This document shows positions 9,750 to 18,583 of a stretch of DNA of 64,000 nucleotides, one piece after another. The stretch's first letter is position 1. The number at the start of each line of letters is the position of its first letter. Under the pieces are notes generated by a model, which was not told the origin of the DNA, searched no databases, and worked only from the letters and a program-made list of their open reading frames with translations. Origin of the DNA: Candidatus Mailhella merdavium (GTDB lineage Bacteria; Desulfobacterota; Desulfovibrionia; Desulfovibrionales; Desulfovibrionaceae); the NCBI GenBank assembly GCA_019119045.1, contig DWXS01000009.1, positions 1-64,000 on the forward strand, read 5' to 3'. The position numbers and the translations under genes are program-made.

Positions 9750-10337
9750 TCATCGCGCCATGTCGATTTTTTTCAGCCAGGCATCCATGTCGCCGGACAG
9801 GGAACTGCCGCCGCTGGAGCGCACGGACAAACCTTCCGCGATGCTTGCCGAAGGGCAAAGTCTGGTGATGTCGTCGACGCTTCGTCCCAGCCCGCTTCCG
9901 CCGCTGCTGACAAATGGCACGATGGTTTTGCCGGAAAAATCATACTGTTCCAAAAAGGAGGCCACAGGCATGGGAATGGTGCCCCACCAGTTGGGATAGC
10001 CAAGGAAAATGACATCATAACGCGTCATATCTGCGATGCGTGTTTTGAGTTCCGGTCTGGCTCCCTTTTGCTGGTCTTGTTTGGCCTGCTCCAGGCAAGT
10101 GTTGTAGTCGCGGGAATACGGCGTCATTAATTCAAGTTCTACGAGTTCGCCTCCTATCTTTTGCTGGAGCAAACGAGCGATGCCTCGCGTGTTGCCCGAC
10201 CATGAAAAATACACCACCAGTGGGTTTTCGGGCGCGGCGAAAACCGGATGCGGGAACGGCAAAGAGCTGGCGGCAAGCGCACCGAGAGCCACGGCGGTTC
10301 CTTTCAGAAAATGACGGCGGGAGAGATAATGTCCCAT
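9750..10337 (-). CDS. Tat-exported flavodoxin
   Basis: SRRHFLKGTAVALGALA Tat signal; VVYFSWSGNTRGIA; FLGYPNWWGTIPMPVASFLEQYDFSGKTIVPF. Confidence 0.85.
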   Translation of the reverse strand: MGHYLSRRHFLKGTAVALGALAASSLPFPHPVFAAPENPLVVYFSWSGNTRGIARLLQQKIGGELVELELMTPYSRDYNTCLEQAKQDQQKGARPELKTRIADMTRYDVIFLGYPNWWGTIPMPVASFLEQYDFSGKTIVPFVSSGGSGLGRSVDDITRLCPSASIAEGLSVRSSGGSSLSGDMDAWLKKIDMAR

Positions 10338-10415
10338 AGCAGTCCTCCTGATGGTATTGTCTGCTTTGGTTAGAATTGTGTTGTCTTGAATTCCGCCCAG
10401 TATCATGCGGAACTT

Positions 10416-10910
10416 TTATTTCTCATACTGCTCGTCACTGACTGGTTCCATCCATTCCACAACTTTACCAGGTTCCTCCGCCTCATTGATTTCAATATGC
10501 GTCATGGATTTATTGGCGGCAGCGCCATGCCAGTGCTTTATGCCCGCAGGGCAGATGACGACATCTCCGGGGTGAATTTCCTGAACCGGTTTTCCCCATT
10601 CCTGAGTGCGTCCCAGGCCGGAAGTGACGATCAAAACCTGACCTACCGGATGAACATGCCAGTGGGTTCGTGCGCCGGGTTCAAATGTTATGCTGGTTCC
10701 ATTGGAACGCATTTTGTTGTTGGCCGGGTAGATACGATCTATGCGGGCATTTCCGGTAAAAATTTTATCAGTGCCTTGGATTGATACCTGTTCCTCATTG
10801 CGGATAATCGTCTGTTCGGTAGCGTTTGATTCCGCAGCAGAGGCGTGAAAACCTGATGCTCCTCCGAGTATGGCAAATGTTGACAAAATCATGATAAATC
10901 TCCTCATCAT
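10416..10910 (-). CDS. Exported cupin-domain protein (paralogue of 4793-5287)
   Basis: HWHVHPVGQVLIVTSGLGRTQEWGKPVQEIHPGDVVICPAGIKHWHGAA; RBS ggag. Confidence 0.87.
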   Translation of the reverse strand: MMRRFIMILSTFAILGGASGFHASAAESNATEQTIIRNEEQVSIQGTDKIFTGNARIDRIYPANNKMRSNGTSITFEPGARTHWHVHPVGQVLIVTSGLGRTQEWGKPVQEIHPGDVVICPAGIKHWHGAAANKSMTHIEINEAEEPGKVVEWMEPVSDEQYEK

Positions 10911-11230
10911 GGACTCCTTCAATAAATACAGTTGAATGTCAAACATATCTTTACCTGTGCCAGAATCAATCTCTTCTCGTCATGGAGAGTTTTATCCGTG
11001 GGTATGGCTTTCTGACAGACATGATTCCTGCAACTTATTGCCTGATTCTTTCATGAAGATGACGGATATGGGGCTGTCCACGGAGAGGCAAGAAAAAAGA
11101 ACCGCCCGATCTTCAGTAGAAGACCGGACGGCACAGTATCGCAAGGAGGAGTTGCAGGAGGGGAATGCCGGACGTTTCGGGCGTGATTCCTATATTTGTA
11201 AAGTTTGCTGAGAGGTTAATGTGTTGCTAT

Positions 11231-11887
11231 CTATACTTGTTTTCCGAGTTGGTAAGCCTGTTCCGGGAACGGGGTACTGTTGATTGCGCCGACAGGCCAG
11301 ACGCCGGGAGCGACAATCCGCCCCGCATCTGTCCAGCCCAGATATTCCAGCAAGACCTCATAATGAGTGAGAATCGGACTTTCATCCCTGCGGGAGTTGT
11401 TGGCGTATGTCATCAGCAATACGGCTTTTTTGGGAACATGGATTTTCCCATTGATGGCATAGAAGCGGTCAATAACGGCCTTGAGCTGTGTGGATATGCC
11501 AAAATAGTACATAGGGGTTGCAAACGCGACCAGATCGGCAGGAATAATATGTTCCCTGACCATTTCAAAATCATCCTGAAAAACGCAAGGCCCATCCATG
11601 CCGCAGGAATTGCAGGCAATACAAGGATGAACGTCACTTGAGGCTGCATCAAAACGTACAACCTGGTGTCCAGCTTCTTCAGCACCTCGTATGAAATTGC
11701 TGGCCAGTATGCTGGAATTGCCGTTTTCTCTGGGGCTGCCGGTCAAGACAAGGATTTTCATTTTTTTACCTCCATTGCTTTGCGCATTTGCTGGCGATGT
11801 GAACAACAGTGTATGGCCGATGATGCCGCTTCCTGCCGCAGTGACTGTTGCAGCCAGGGACGTTTTGATAAAATTTCGTCGATTCAC
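11231..11887 (-). CDS. Tat-type NADPH-dependent FMN reductase/flavodoxin-family protein, GTG start
   Basis: aggag RBS then GTG; NRRNFIKTSLAATVTAAGSG; LVLTGSPRENGNSSILASNF; CIACNSCGMDGPC. Confidence 0.82.
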   Translation of the reverse strand: MNRRNFIKTSLAATVTAAGSGIIGHTLLFTSPANAQSNGGKKMKILVLTGSPRENGNSSILASNFIRGAEEAGHQVVRFDAASSDVHPCIACNSCGMDGPCVFQDDFEMVREHIIPADLVAFATPMYYFGISTQLKAVIDRFYAINGKIHVPKKAVLLMTYANNSRRDESPILTHYEVLLEYLGWTDAGRIVAPGVWPVGAINSTPFPEQAYQLGKQV

Positions 11888-11934
11888 GGGAACTCCTTTT
11901 TTAGACACTGAGTTTGGGTACAAAAAAGAGGATA

Positions 11935-13071
11935 CTATTGTGACTGGAGGCTGTTCCACCATCTAGACACAGGATTTCCTTTGGTATTGGCTTCCAGTGT
12001 CGTACTCAAAATAAGCGGCTCGCCGATTATGGGCGTAACAAGTCGCCAGTTCTTATCCAGGCTTGCGGCGGTGAGCCTTCTATATGGCTCATCCCAGGAA
12101 TGATACGCGATGGAAAATTTTCCCGAATGAGCAGGGAGAAGTATCGCGGCATGGAGGTCATCGGCTGCTTTTGCTGTCTCCTCCGGCATCATGTGGATAA
12201 GACTCCAGCGTTTGTCATACTGGCCGCATTCCAGCAGCGCAAGATCAAACCTTCCAAATTGTTTTCCCAGGTTCGCAAAATGAGGGCTATAACCGCTGTC
12301 ACCACTGTAAAAGATACGTCGTTGCGGTGATTCCACCACAAAACCGACCCACAGGGTTTTATCGCGGGTCAGTGAACGACCGGAAAAGTGCCGTGCGGGT
12401 GTGAAGTAGATAGTCAGGTCGTCAAGAGTCTCCCTTGCTCCCCAATCACCTTCATGAATAATGCTTTCGGCAAATCCCCATCGTTGTAGATGCGCCCCCA
12501 CGCCAAGTCCGCAGAAAACCTGCCGGATGTGAGGTCGCAGGGCGGTCAATGTGGGATAATCCAAATGATCCCAGTGGTCATGTGAGATAAGCAGAGCATC
12601 AATCTCCGGCAGGTCGTTCGGCGTATACGGATTGCTCCCCGGAAAGGCACGGGTGCTGAAAGAGACCGGTGCGGCATGATCGCTTAGTACCGGGTCAATA
12701 AGGATACGTTTTCCGCCAAGCTGAATGAAAAACGAGGAATGGCCAAGCCAAATCACAATATCCGTATCCCGGTTCAGCGACTTAAGCGAGGTCTTGACTG
12801 CGGGCACTGGGCCTGGCGGTACAGGATTGTCCTTTTTCAAAAAGAATGATTGAAGCAATGCGCCGATAAAACCACTGCCGTCAGTCAACGTCTGTGTCGG
12901 CAGGAGATTATGAAAAGAGCCATCCCCGTAATGAGGTGATTTCTGAATCCGTTCCAGATGTGCGCCTTTCGGCAACGCACCGAATTGCGGGGAGTTCAGA
13001 AAAAGCCAAACGCCAAGAGCCACCGTTCCCAAGGTCAATAAGATCACTATCCGTTTCCAGGGTGTTTTCAC
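11935..13071 (-). CDS. MBL-fold metallo-hydrolase (UlaG/NAPE-PLD-like), membrane-anchored
   Basis: WLGHSSFFIQLGGKRILIDPV, SHDHWDHLD, ALLECGQYD; N-terminal TM. Confidence 0.87.
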   Translation of the reverse strand: MKTPWKRIVILLTLGTVALGVWLFLNSPQFGALPKGAHLERIQKSPHYGDGSFHNLLPTQTLTDGSGFIGALLQSFFLKKDNPVPPGPVPAVKTSLKSLNRDTDIVIWLGHSSFFIQLGGKRILIDPVLSDHAAPVSFSTRAFPGSNPYTPNDLPEIDALLISHDHWDHLDYPTLTALRPHIRQVFCGLGVGAHLQRWGFAESIIHEGDWGARETLDDLTIYFTPARHFSGRSLTRDKTLWVGFVVESPQRRIFYSGDSGYSPHFANLGKQFGRFDLALLECGQYDKRWSLIHMMPEETAKAADDLHAAILLPAHSGKFSIAYHSWDEPYRRLTAASLDKNWRLVTPIIGEPLILSTTLEANTKGNPVSRWWNSLQSQ

Positions 13072-13190
13072 CGTGTCATCCTTTTCTCATTCTGCCTACC
13101 AAGAATTCCTGAGTTTAGTAGTGCTGTAAACAGATCCACCTTCAGGTGGTAGACACAAATTTTGCTTTTTTTTGCCTGTTTTTATCACAC

Positions 13191-13538
13191 TCATAACTCC
13201 TCATCCGCCATATTCAGTTTGATAGCAAATTCTGCAGAGGATTCCGGCTCGTTCCGGACGGTTTTCGCTGCAACTTCCGTCGCAATACGGGCAGAATAGT
13301 TCTGCTTTTCGGGGACTCGTTTTTTCAACAAGGAAAGCGGTAAAAAAACGCCTTCCTCTGCAAACAGAGCGCGTAGTTCTTTCAACGTGTAACCTTTTTT
13401 CAGCGCTCCTTGAAAGGATGGTTCCAAAATTTCGACAGCTTCTTCTCGGCTTTTTATCTCATCTCTCAACGGGAGTTTTTGTAGCCGTTTTTTCAGGGCT
13501 TCAATTTTTTTCAAAGAGATACTTGTCTGCCTTGTCAT
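13191..13538 (-). CDS. Small mobilisation-region protein, function unknown
   Basis: 115-aa basic helical ORF next to the oriT-like site, opposite the relaxase genes. Confidence 0.4.
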   Translation of the reverse strand: MTRQTSISLKKIEALKKRLQKLPLRDEIKSREEAVEILEPSFQGALKKGYTLKELRALFAEEGVFLPLSLLKKRVPEKQNYSARIATEVAAKTVRNEPESSAEFAIKLNMADEEL

Positions 13539-13630
13539 ATGTCTTCACTCCTTTGCAAATAGTTTCGTCCAATATAGCGCAAAAAGATAAAAACACACAA
13601 TGCTACCACTCTACGAGGCGGGTTCTTCGT

Positions 13631-13680
13631 GGCAGGATGGGGGTTGTGCTACACACAACCCCCATCCTGCCAGAGGACTA
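13631..13680 (+). other. oriT: Candidate oriT: 18-bp perfect inverted repeat, with an RP4/R64-like nic motif (catcctgcc) in the right arm
   Basis: ggcaggatgggggttgtg-ctaca-cacaacccccatcctgcc, immediately upstream of the NikA/TraJ-like and relaxase genes. Confidence 0.7.
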
Positions 13681-13740
13681 CGCCCTCTGGACTCCCGGAA
13701 TGCTCGGCGCTTCGCTTCTCGCATTCCAAAGGCGGCAAGC

Positions 13741-14115
13741 ATGAAAGACAAAAATACGGAAGACGGCGGACGAAGTGCCGCTCGGCAATGGGTGACGATC
13801 CGCGTCACCGAAAGGGAAAAAACGCGCCTCACGGAGCAGGCGGAAATCGCCGGGCTGTCCCTGTCGGAATACATGCGGCGACGTTTTTTCGGAGGCAGGC
13901 CGCTTGTGGCCCATACGGACCTGAGTGCCGTAGCGGAATTGCGGCGCATCGGCGGCCTGCTCAAACACAATTTTGAGACGCTTCGGCAGGCCAAAGCTCC
14001 CCCGGACATTCTGGAACGCCAGGAAGACGCCCTGCGGAAACTGGTCTGGGCCATCCAGAAAATTTCACTGCGTTGCCATCATGATCGTCAAGAAAATCAA
14101 GAATACGAAAACTGA
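13741..14115 (+). CDS. Relaxosome accessory protein (NikA/TraJ-like ribbon-helix-helix)
   Basis: VTIRVTEREKTRLTEQAEIAGLSLSEYMRRRFFG; between oriT and relaxase. Confidence 0.8.
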   Translation: MKDKNTEDGGRSAARQWVTIRVTEREKTRLTEQAEIAGLSLSEYMRRRFFGGRPLVAHTDLSAVAELRRIGGLLKHNFETLRQAKAPPDILERQEDALRKLVWAIQKISLRCHHDRQENQEYEN

Positions 14116-16336
14116 AAAGCCCAAGGCGTGGCAGATAGGCGACCTGGTGGATTACATCCGCTTTCCCCACAACAGGAACCCGCAGGAAAAAATCGAGTGC
14201 GCGGGCGGAAGGAACTTTCTTTCAGCAACCCATACAGGTCAGAAAGCAGAGATGATCGCTCTTGCGCGGGAGTCGGTCCACAGCCACATGCCGGTGCAGC
14301 ACTGGATGTTTTCCTGGCAGGAAGGCGAGCAGCCCACCAGGGAACAGGTGGAGGAAGTGGTGGATATGTTCCTTGAAAAAATGGAGCTGGCCGAACATCA
14401 GACTGTCTATGGGCTGCACTACGATACGGACAATTATCACCTTCATATCGCGGTCAACAGAATGAACCCGGAAACGGGAAAAGTCGTGCTCCCGTTCAAC
14501 GGATTAGACATCCGGGAAGCGCATAAAATCGTGGCTCACATTGAGAGCGGACAAGGATGGGCCAGCGAAGAAAATCCCATGTATGCGGTATTGGAAGACG
14601 GTGAGCTGGTGCGAAGAAGGACGGCCCGTGAAATAAAACCGAAACAGGCCGCGCTGGATTTTGAACACGCCACCGGCGAAAAATCCGCCCAGCGCATCGC
14701 GCAGGAGCGCGGGCATTCCATCATAAAAGACGCGCAATCGTGGCCCGAACTGCACAAAAAACTGGCGGAAGTCGGTTTGCGTTTTGAGAAGAAAGGCTCC
14801 GGGGCCATCATTTTTGTGGGGGAAAAGGCCGTGAAGGCATCCTCCGTAGACCGTGTGTTCAGCATGGGAAAGTTGTGCAAAAGGCTGGGGGAGTTTGAGG
14901 AAGGAACGTACCCGGATGCCTTGGGAAAGATTGCCCCGGAGCCGGTAAGCTCCGTCAATCTGGACGCATGGAAAATGTATCAGGAAGAGTTCGCCGGAGG
15001 CCAGAGAAGGGCAGGAACAGCAGGTAATGCCGAGCTTGCCCGGATGAAGGAACGGCACAGGTTCGAGAGGAAAAAGGCGCTTTCCCACTTGGCGAAATAT
15101 GGTTTGCCGGTTCTGAATATCGCCCGGCATTGCCTGATGGCGCAGCAGAGAGCGGAACGGATTTCCCTGCGGTCAGGCCGGAAAAAAGTGCGTGGAGGCA
15201 AGCCGCGTTTTGAGAACTGGCTGCGGTCACGAGGCATGGAAAAGGAGGCAAATTGCTGGCGGTATCGGGCGGCACGGGAGGAAAAAAGACACACCTCGCC
15301 CCCTGCCGAAAGACGGGAAAAGGGAGTGGAACCCATGCGGGAACTTGCGGATTTCAGAAAGTATGCGGATGCGGTGAATGCGGAACGCTACCGTGTGACC
15401 TGCATAAAGATGGAAGAGGACGGCGGCAAAAAGACCTTTATCCTGGACAAAAAAGGCGGCATGACCAGAGGTTTTTCCCCGGACGAACTGGAGGCTCACA
15501 TACCGGAGATGCTGCGCTTCCAGAAGCGGGGTGAAAATATCTACTACACGCCGCTATCGGATGATCGGCATCACATCCTTATCGACGACATGACCCGTGA
15601 CAGCCTGAAAAAGTTCCAGGAAGACGGCTTCCGGCCTGCCGTGGTGCTGGAAAGCTCGCCGGGCAATTACCAATGCCTGTTGACCATTCCCCGGCAGGGT
15701 ACGGAATTTGACCGGGATGTGGGCAACCGCATTACGGAACGCCTGAACCGGGAGTATGGCGACAAAAAGCTGTGCGGCTGCATCCATCCGCACCGCGCGC
15801 CCGGCTTCGCGAACCGTAAGCCGAAACATAAGCGAGAAGACGGCGGCTATCCCCAGGTGAAGCTGCTGTTCGCGGAGCGCCGCGAATGCGGCAAGGCGCT
15901 GGCGCTGGCCAGAAGGATTGACCATGAGTACGCGGAGGCTGCCGAGAAGCGGAAGGCCGAGCGCCGGACATTCCCGATGTCGGACTTTCGGCCCGGCGAC
16001 CCGGCTTCGGCCTATTATGCCCATCTGGAGAATATCCGCAGGCATCTGACCATTGAAGACTATTCCCGCGTGGATGCGATGATCGCCCTGCGGCTGCGCT
16101 CCAACGGCCACAGCCGGGAAAGCGTGGAAGAAACCATCCGCACCTGTGCCCCGACCATCCGGGAAACGCAGACCGGGCGCAACTGGCAGCGGTACGCCGA
16201 GAGAACGGCGGATTACGCTTTCGGCCCGGCAGGAGACAGAGATCTGGAACGGAATGAGCGGTATCGGGAGTTATGGAGAAAAATTGAGAATGGAGGATAT
16301 AAAGAAAAGAGTAAAACTGGCTTGAGGTTACGGTAA
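14081..16336 (+). CDS. MOBP relaxase (TraI/NikB-like) with C-terminal RepB-like primase domain
   Basis: LVDYIRF, HWMFSW, HYDTDNYHLHIAVNR (HxH motif), later NYQCLLTIPRQGTEFDRDVGNRITERLNREYGDKKLCGCIHPHRAPGFANRKPKH. Confidence 0.88.
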   Translation: MIVKKIKNTKTEKPKAWQIGDLVDYIRFPHNRNPQEKIECAGGRNFLSATHTGQKAEMIALARESVHSHMPVQHWMFSWQEGEQPTREQVEEVVDMFLEKMELAEHQTVYGLHYDTDNYHLHIAVNRMNPETGKVVLPFNGLDIREAHKIVAHIESGQGWASEENPMYAVLEDGELVRRRTAREIKPKQAALDFEHATGEKSAQRIAQERGHSIIKDAQSWPELHKKLAEVGLRFEKKGSGAIIFVGEKAVKASSVDRVFSMGKLCKRLGEFEEGTYPDALGKIAPEPVSSVNLDAWKMYQEEFAGGQRRAGTAGNAELARMKERHRFERKKALSHLAKYGLPVLNIARHCLMAQQRAERISLRSGRKKVRGGKPRFENWLRSRGMEKEANCWRYRAAREEKRHTSPPAERREKGVEPMRELADFRKYADAVNAERYRVTCIKMEEDGGKKTFILDKKGGMTRGFSPDELEAHIPEMLRFQKRGENIYYTPLSDDRHHILIDDMTRDSLKKFQEDGFRPAVVLESSPGNYQCLLTIPRQGTEFDRDVGNRITERLNREYGDKKLCGCIHPHRAPGFANRKPKHKREDGGYPQVKLLFAERRECGKALALARRIDHEYAEAAEKRKAERRTFPMSDFRPGDPASAYYAHLENIRRHLTIEDYSRVDAMIALRLRSNGHSRESVEETIRTCAPTIRETQTGRNWQRYAERTADYAFGPAGDRDLERNERYRELWRKIENGGYKEKSKTGLRLR

Positions 16337-16361
16337 ATTCTGCGGATGAGGCAGTTATCTC

Positions 16362-16389
16362 TTGACAATAATAACAAATTTGTTATAAA
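16362..16389 (+). promoter_or_regulatory. TA promoter with operator: TTGACA-16-TATAAA overlapping perfect palindrome ATAACAAATTTGTTAT (16371-16386)
   Basis: Direct reading; just upstream of the 16413 toxin start. Confidence 0.65.
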
Positions 16390-16412
16390 CATAAGTGACA
16401 AAGGGATATTCG

Positions 16413-16772
16413 ATGTTTGAAGTAGAATTTTATGAAGACAGGTATGGCTCACAGCCGGTAAAAGAAGTTTTGATTGAGCTTCGAGACAAAGCACGGACGA
16501 GCAAAGACGCCCGTATTCAGTATCAAAAAATACTGACACATATACGAGCCTTAGAAACCTATGGGACACGAATTGGAGAACCACAGGTAAAGCATCTAGA
16601 TGGTAATCTCTGGGAAATGCGTCCGTTATCGCATAGAATTTTTTTCTTTTATTGGCGTGATAATAAGTTTGTTTTACTACATCATTTTATAAAAAAGACA
16701 CAAAAGACACCAGCTAAAGAAATAGAGCAGGCTACCAGAAACTTGAAAGACTTTCTTGAGAGGAATAAGTAA
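16413..16772 (+). CDS. RelE/HigB (phage Gp49-like) toxin
   Basis: FEVEFYEDRYGSQPVKEVL...RIGEPQVKHLDGNLWEMRPLSHRIFFFYWRDNKFVLLHHFIKKTQKTP. Confidence 0.85.
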   Translation: MFEVEFYEDRYGSQPVKEVLIELRDKARTSKDARIQYQKILTHIRALETYGTRIGEPQVKHLDGNLWEMRPLSHRIFFFYWRDNKFVLLHHFIKKTQKTPAKEIEQATRNLKDFLERNK

Positions 16773-16773
16773 T

Positions 16774-17058
16774 ATGTCCACAACAAACTTTCGTGATTTC
16801 TATAACGACGATAATAACGTATCGCCTACTGAGCGCGCAAAAATTGAATTTGAAGTTGAGTTGATTGGTAAGTTGATTGAAGCGCGTGAGGCGAAAGGCT
16901 TAACCCAGGGACAACTAGCGGAAGCGGCAGGTCTAAAACAATCTGCTGTCGCACGACTGGAGCGAATGAAAGTTACACCACAAATAGACACACTTTTTAA
17001 GGTACTCACCCCAATGGGGTACAAACTCACGATTGTTCCACGGGATGAAATGGCTTAA
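16774..17058 (+). CDS. HigA/XRE-family antitoxin
   Basis: IEAREAKGLTQGQLAEAAGLKQSAVARLERMKVTPQIDTLFKVLTPMGYKL. Confidence 0.87.
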   Translation: MSTTNFRDFYNDDNNVSPTERAKIEFEVELIGKLIEAREAKGLTQGQLAEAAGLKQSAVARLERMKVTPQIDTLFKVLTPMGYKLTIVPRDEMA

Positions 17059-17107
17059 CCATCAAATTCAGTATATTTTTAGATAAAATATACTGAATTT
17101 GATGGTT
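17057..17107. repeat. 23-bp perfect inverted repeat with 5-nt loop, starting inside the antitoxin stop codon
   Basis: aaccatcaaattcagtatatttt-tagat-aaaatatactgaatttgatggtt. Confidence 0.9.
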
Positions 17108-17136
17108 CACTTTTAAAACACCTATGGAGGTGTTGT

Positions 17137-17562
17137 ATGGCTTGGCAGTGTTCTGAATGTGGTCAACCTGTTGATGATGGCGATATGGTAGGATATTTTA
17201 CAGATAGTGAAGGTCGTTATATTCCTGGTACGTTAGGATTCTGGCATTGTAATCCTAGATGTGGACATAGAGATGAGCATTTTGCTGGTATCCGTTTGCC
17301 CCATGACTCCCATATTGGAGAATTTAGGCAGAGAATGGCTCAATTTCTTGCCATGTATGTGTGGGAGGCAAAAACTGAAGAATTTCGTCGGGATTGTGCT
17401 ACTTTTATATTACGGTGCCTTGTAAATGGATATGATGAAGCTTATCCGTATATCAATGAAGCTAAATATGAAGGTGTTATTGAAAGTAATCTCCCAGATA
17501 ATTTGTTATGGGACAATGAAGTTCAGGCTGTATTGAACTGGAAAAATAGTTATAGAAATTAA
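17137..17562 (+). CDS. Hypothetical cargo protein with zinc-ribbon-like Cys/His N-terminus
   Basis: RBS ggaggt; MAWQCSECGQPVDDGD...HCNPRCGHRDEH; AT-rich relative to flanks. Confidence 0.6.
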   Translation: MAWQCSECGQPVDDGDMVGYFTDSEGRYIPGTLGFWHCNPRCGHRDEHFAGIRLPHDSHIGEFRQRMAQFLAMYVWEAKTEEFRRDCATFILRCLVNGYDEAYPYINEAKYEGVIESNLPDNLLWDNEVQAVLNWKNSYRN

Positions 17563-17595
17563 TTGCCTTAGAATGTAGGGTAATAATTTCCAAAT

Positions 17596-17622
17596 AAGGG
17601 CCTCACAAGAGGCCCTTTGCTG
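17596..17622 (+). terminator. Intrinsic terminator-like hairpin downstream of the TA/hypothetical cargo
   Basis: aagggcctc-acaa-gaggccctt. Confidence 0.6.
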
Positions 17623-17638
17623 CTATCTTTATTGACAA

Positions 17639-18531
17639 TTATTCAAATGTCAGTGCCTCTATCATATCCGCCACCCGAGAGCAGATGTCGGCGTTCAGAA
17701 GGAACGTTGCATCTTCTTCTGTATCTTTTTCGGTTTTGGGAAACCGCAGACCGGAAACGGCCAGAGAGGCATCCAGCGTGAACTCCAGTTGCCGGTCGAG
17801 ATCGGCATCGGAAGTCGCTACCAGATGCAGCTTCTGGATAACCATGCCTTCCTCAAGTGCCTAGGCAACGGCATTCAGGCTGTTCTGCACAGCCACGGCG
17901 GCCTTTTCCTCCGCCTGTTCGGAAGCGGCCAGACTGGCGGAACCCATCGGATGCAGTGTGTAGCCTTCACAGGGGTAGCCTTCCCCGCGCAGGATAGTGG
18001 CAAAGAGCTTCGGCATGTCGTCCGCAGGCGTGATGGGCGCGGCATCAATGCCGAACGTGGTCTTGAACAGGTCAAGCACCGGCTGTACCGCCTTGGCTGA
18101 CGCCGAGCCGACAAGCAGGCGTCCCTTCTCCGCATCCCAGATGCAGTCAATGACGGACGGCACAAATTCCGCCCTGCGGTCAGTTTGGCAGTGATGGCCT
18201 CCTTCAGCTCCTTTTTGCGCTTGCTTCCGACCTTTTTGCCGGAAAACCGTTCTTCCCGCACGGCTTCGGCAAGCTGGAGCCGGATAACGGCCCCGGAAGC
18301 CTTGCGGGTATCCAGCCGGAAGGAAAAGCCGGAATAGCGACTATCCACGGCGGCCAGTTCAAAACCGTCCGTATCCAGCGGATCGCCAAGCGCCACCCAG
18401 CCGAGGCGTCTGCCGTCAGCATCAATATCGGGCGTAAAGGCGTGTTGCCGCAGGGCATCCAGTGCAAGCCCGGCTGCGGAATCGGCCTTGCAGATGGTCA
18501 AGGCTGTACTTGAAGACATGAAACCTGACAT
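17639..18531 (-). pseudogene. RdgC-like protein gene, inactivated by a frameshift at about 18178-18182 and an in-frame TAG at 17861-17863
   Basis: GWVALGDPLDTDGFELAAVDSRYSGFSFRLDTRKASGAVIRLQLAEAVREE...SKRKKELKEAITAKLTA | VPSVIDCIWDAEKGRLLVGSASAKAVQPVLDLFKTTFGI...NAVA*ALEEGMVIQKLHLVAT. Confidence 0.75.
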
Positions 18532-18583
18532 GAATAACTCCTTGTCTTGTCGCGAGGTTAGAGAGAAAAATGATTCATGCCGC

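Noticed and set aside
17861-17863. TAG in the rdgC-like gene as pyrrolysine codon
   Set aside because: A second lesion (frameshift) in the same gene makes simple decay far more likely
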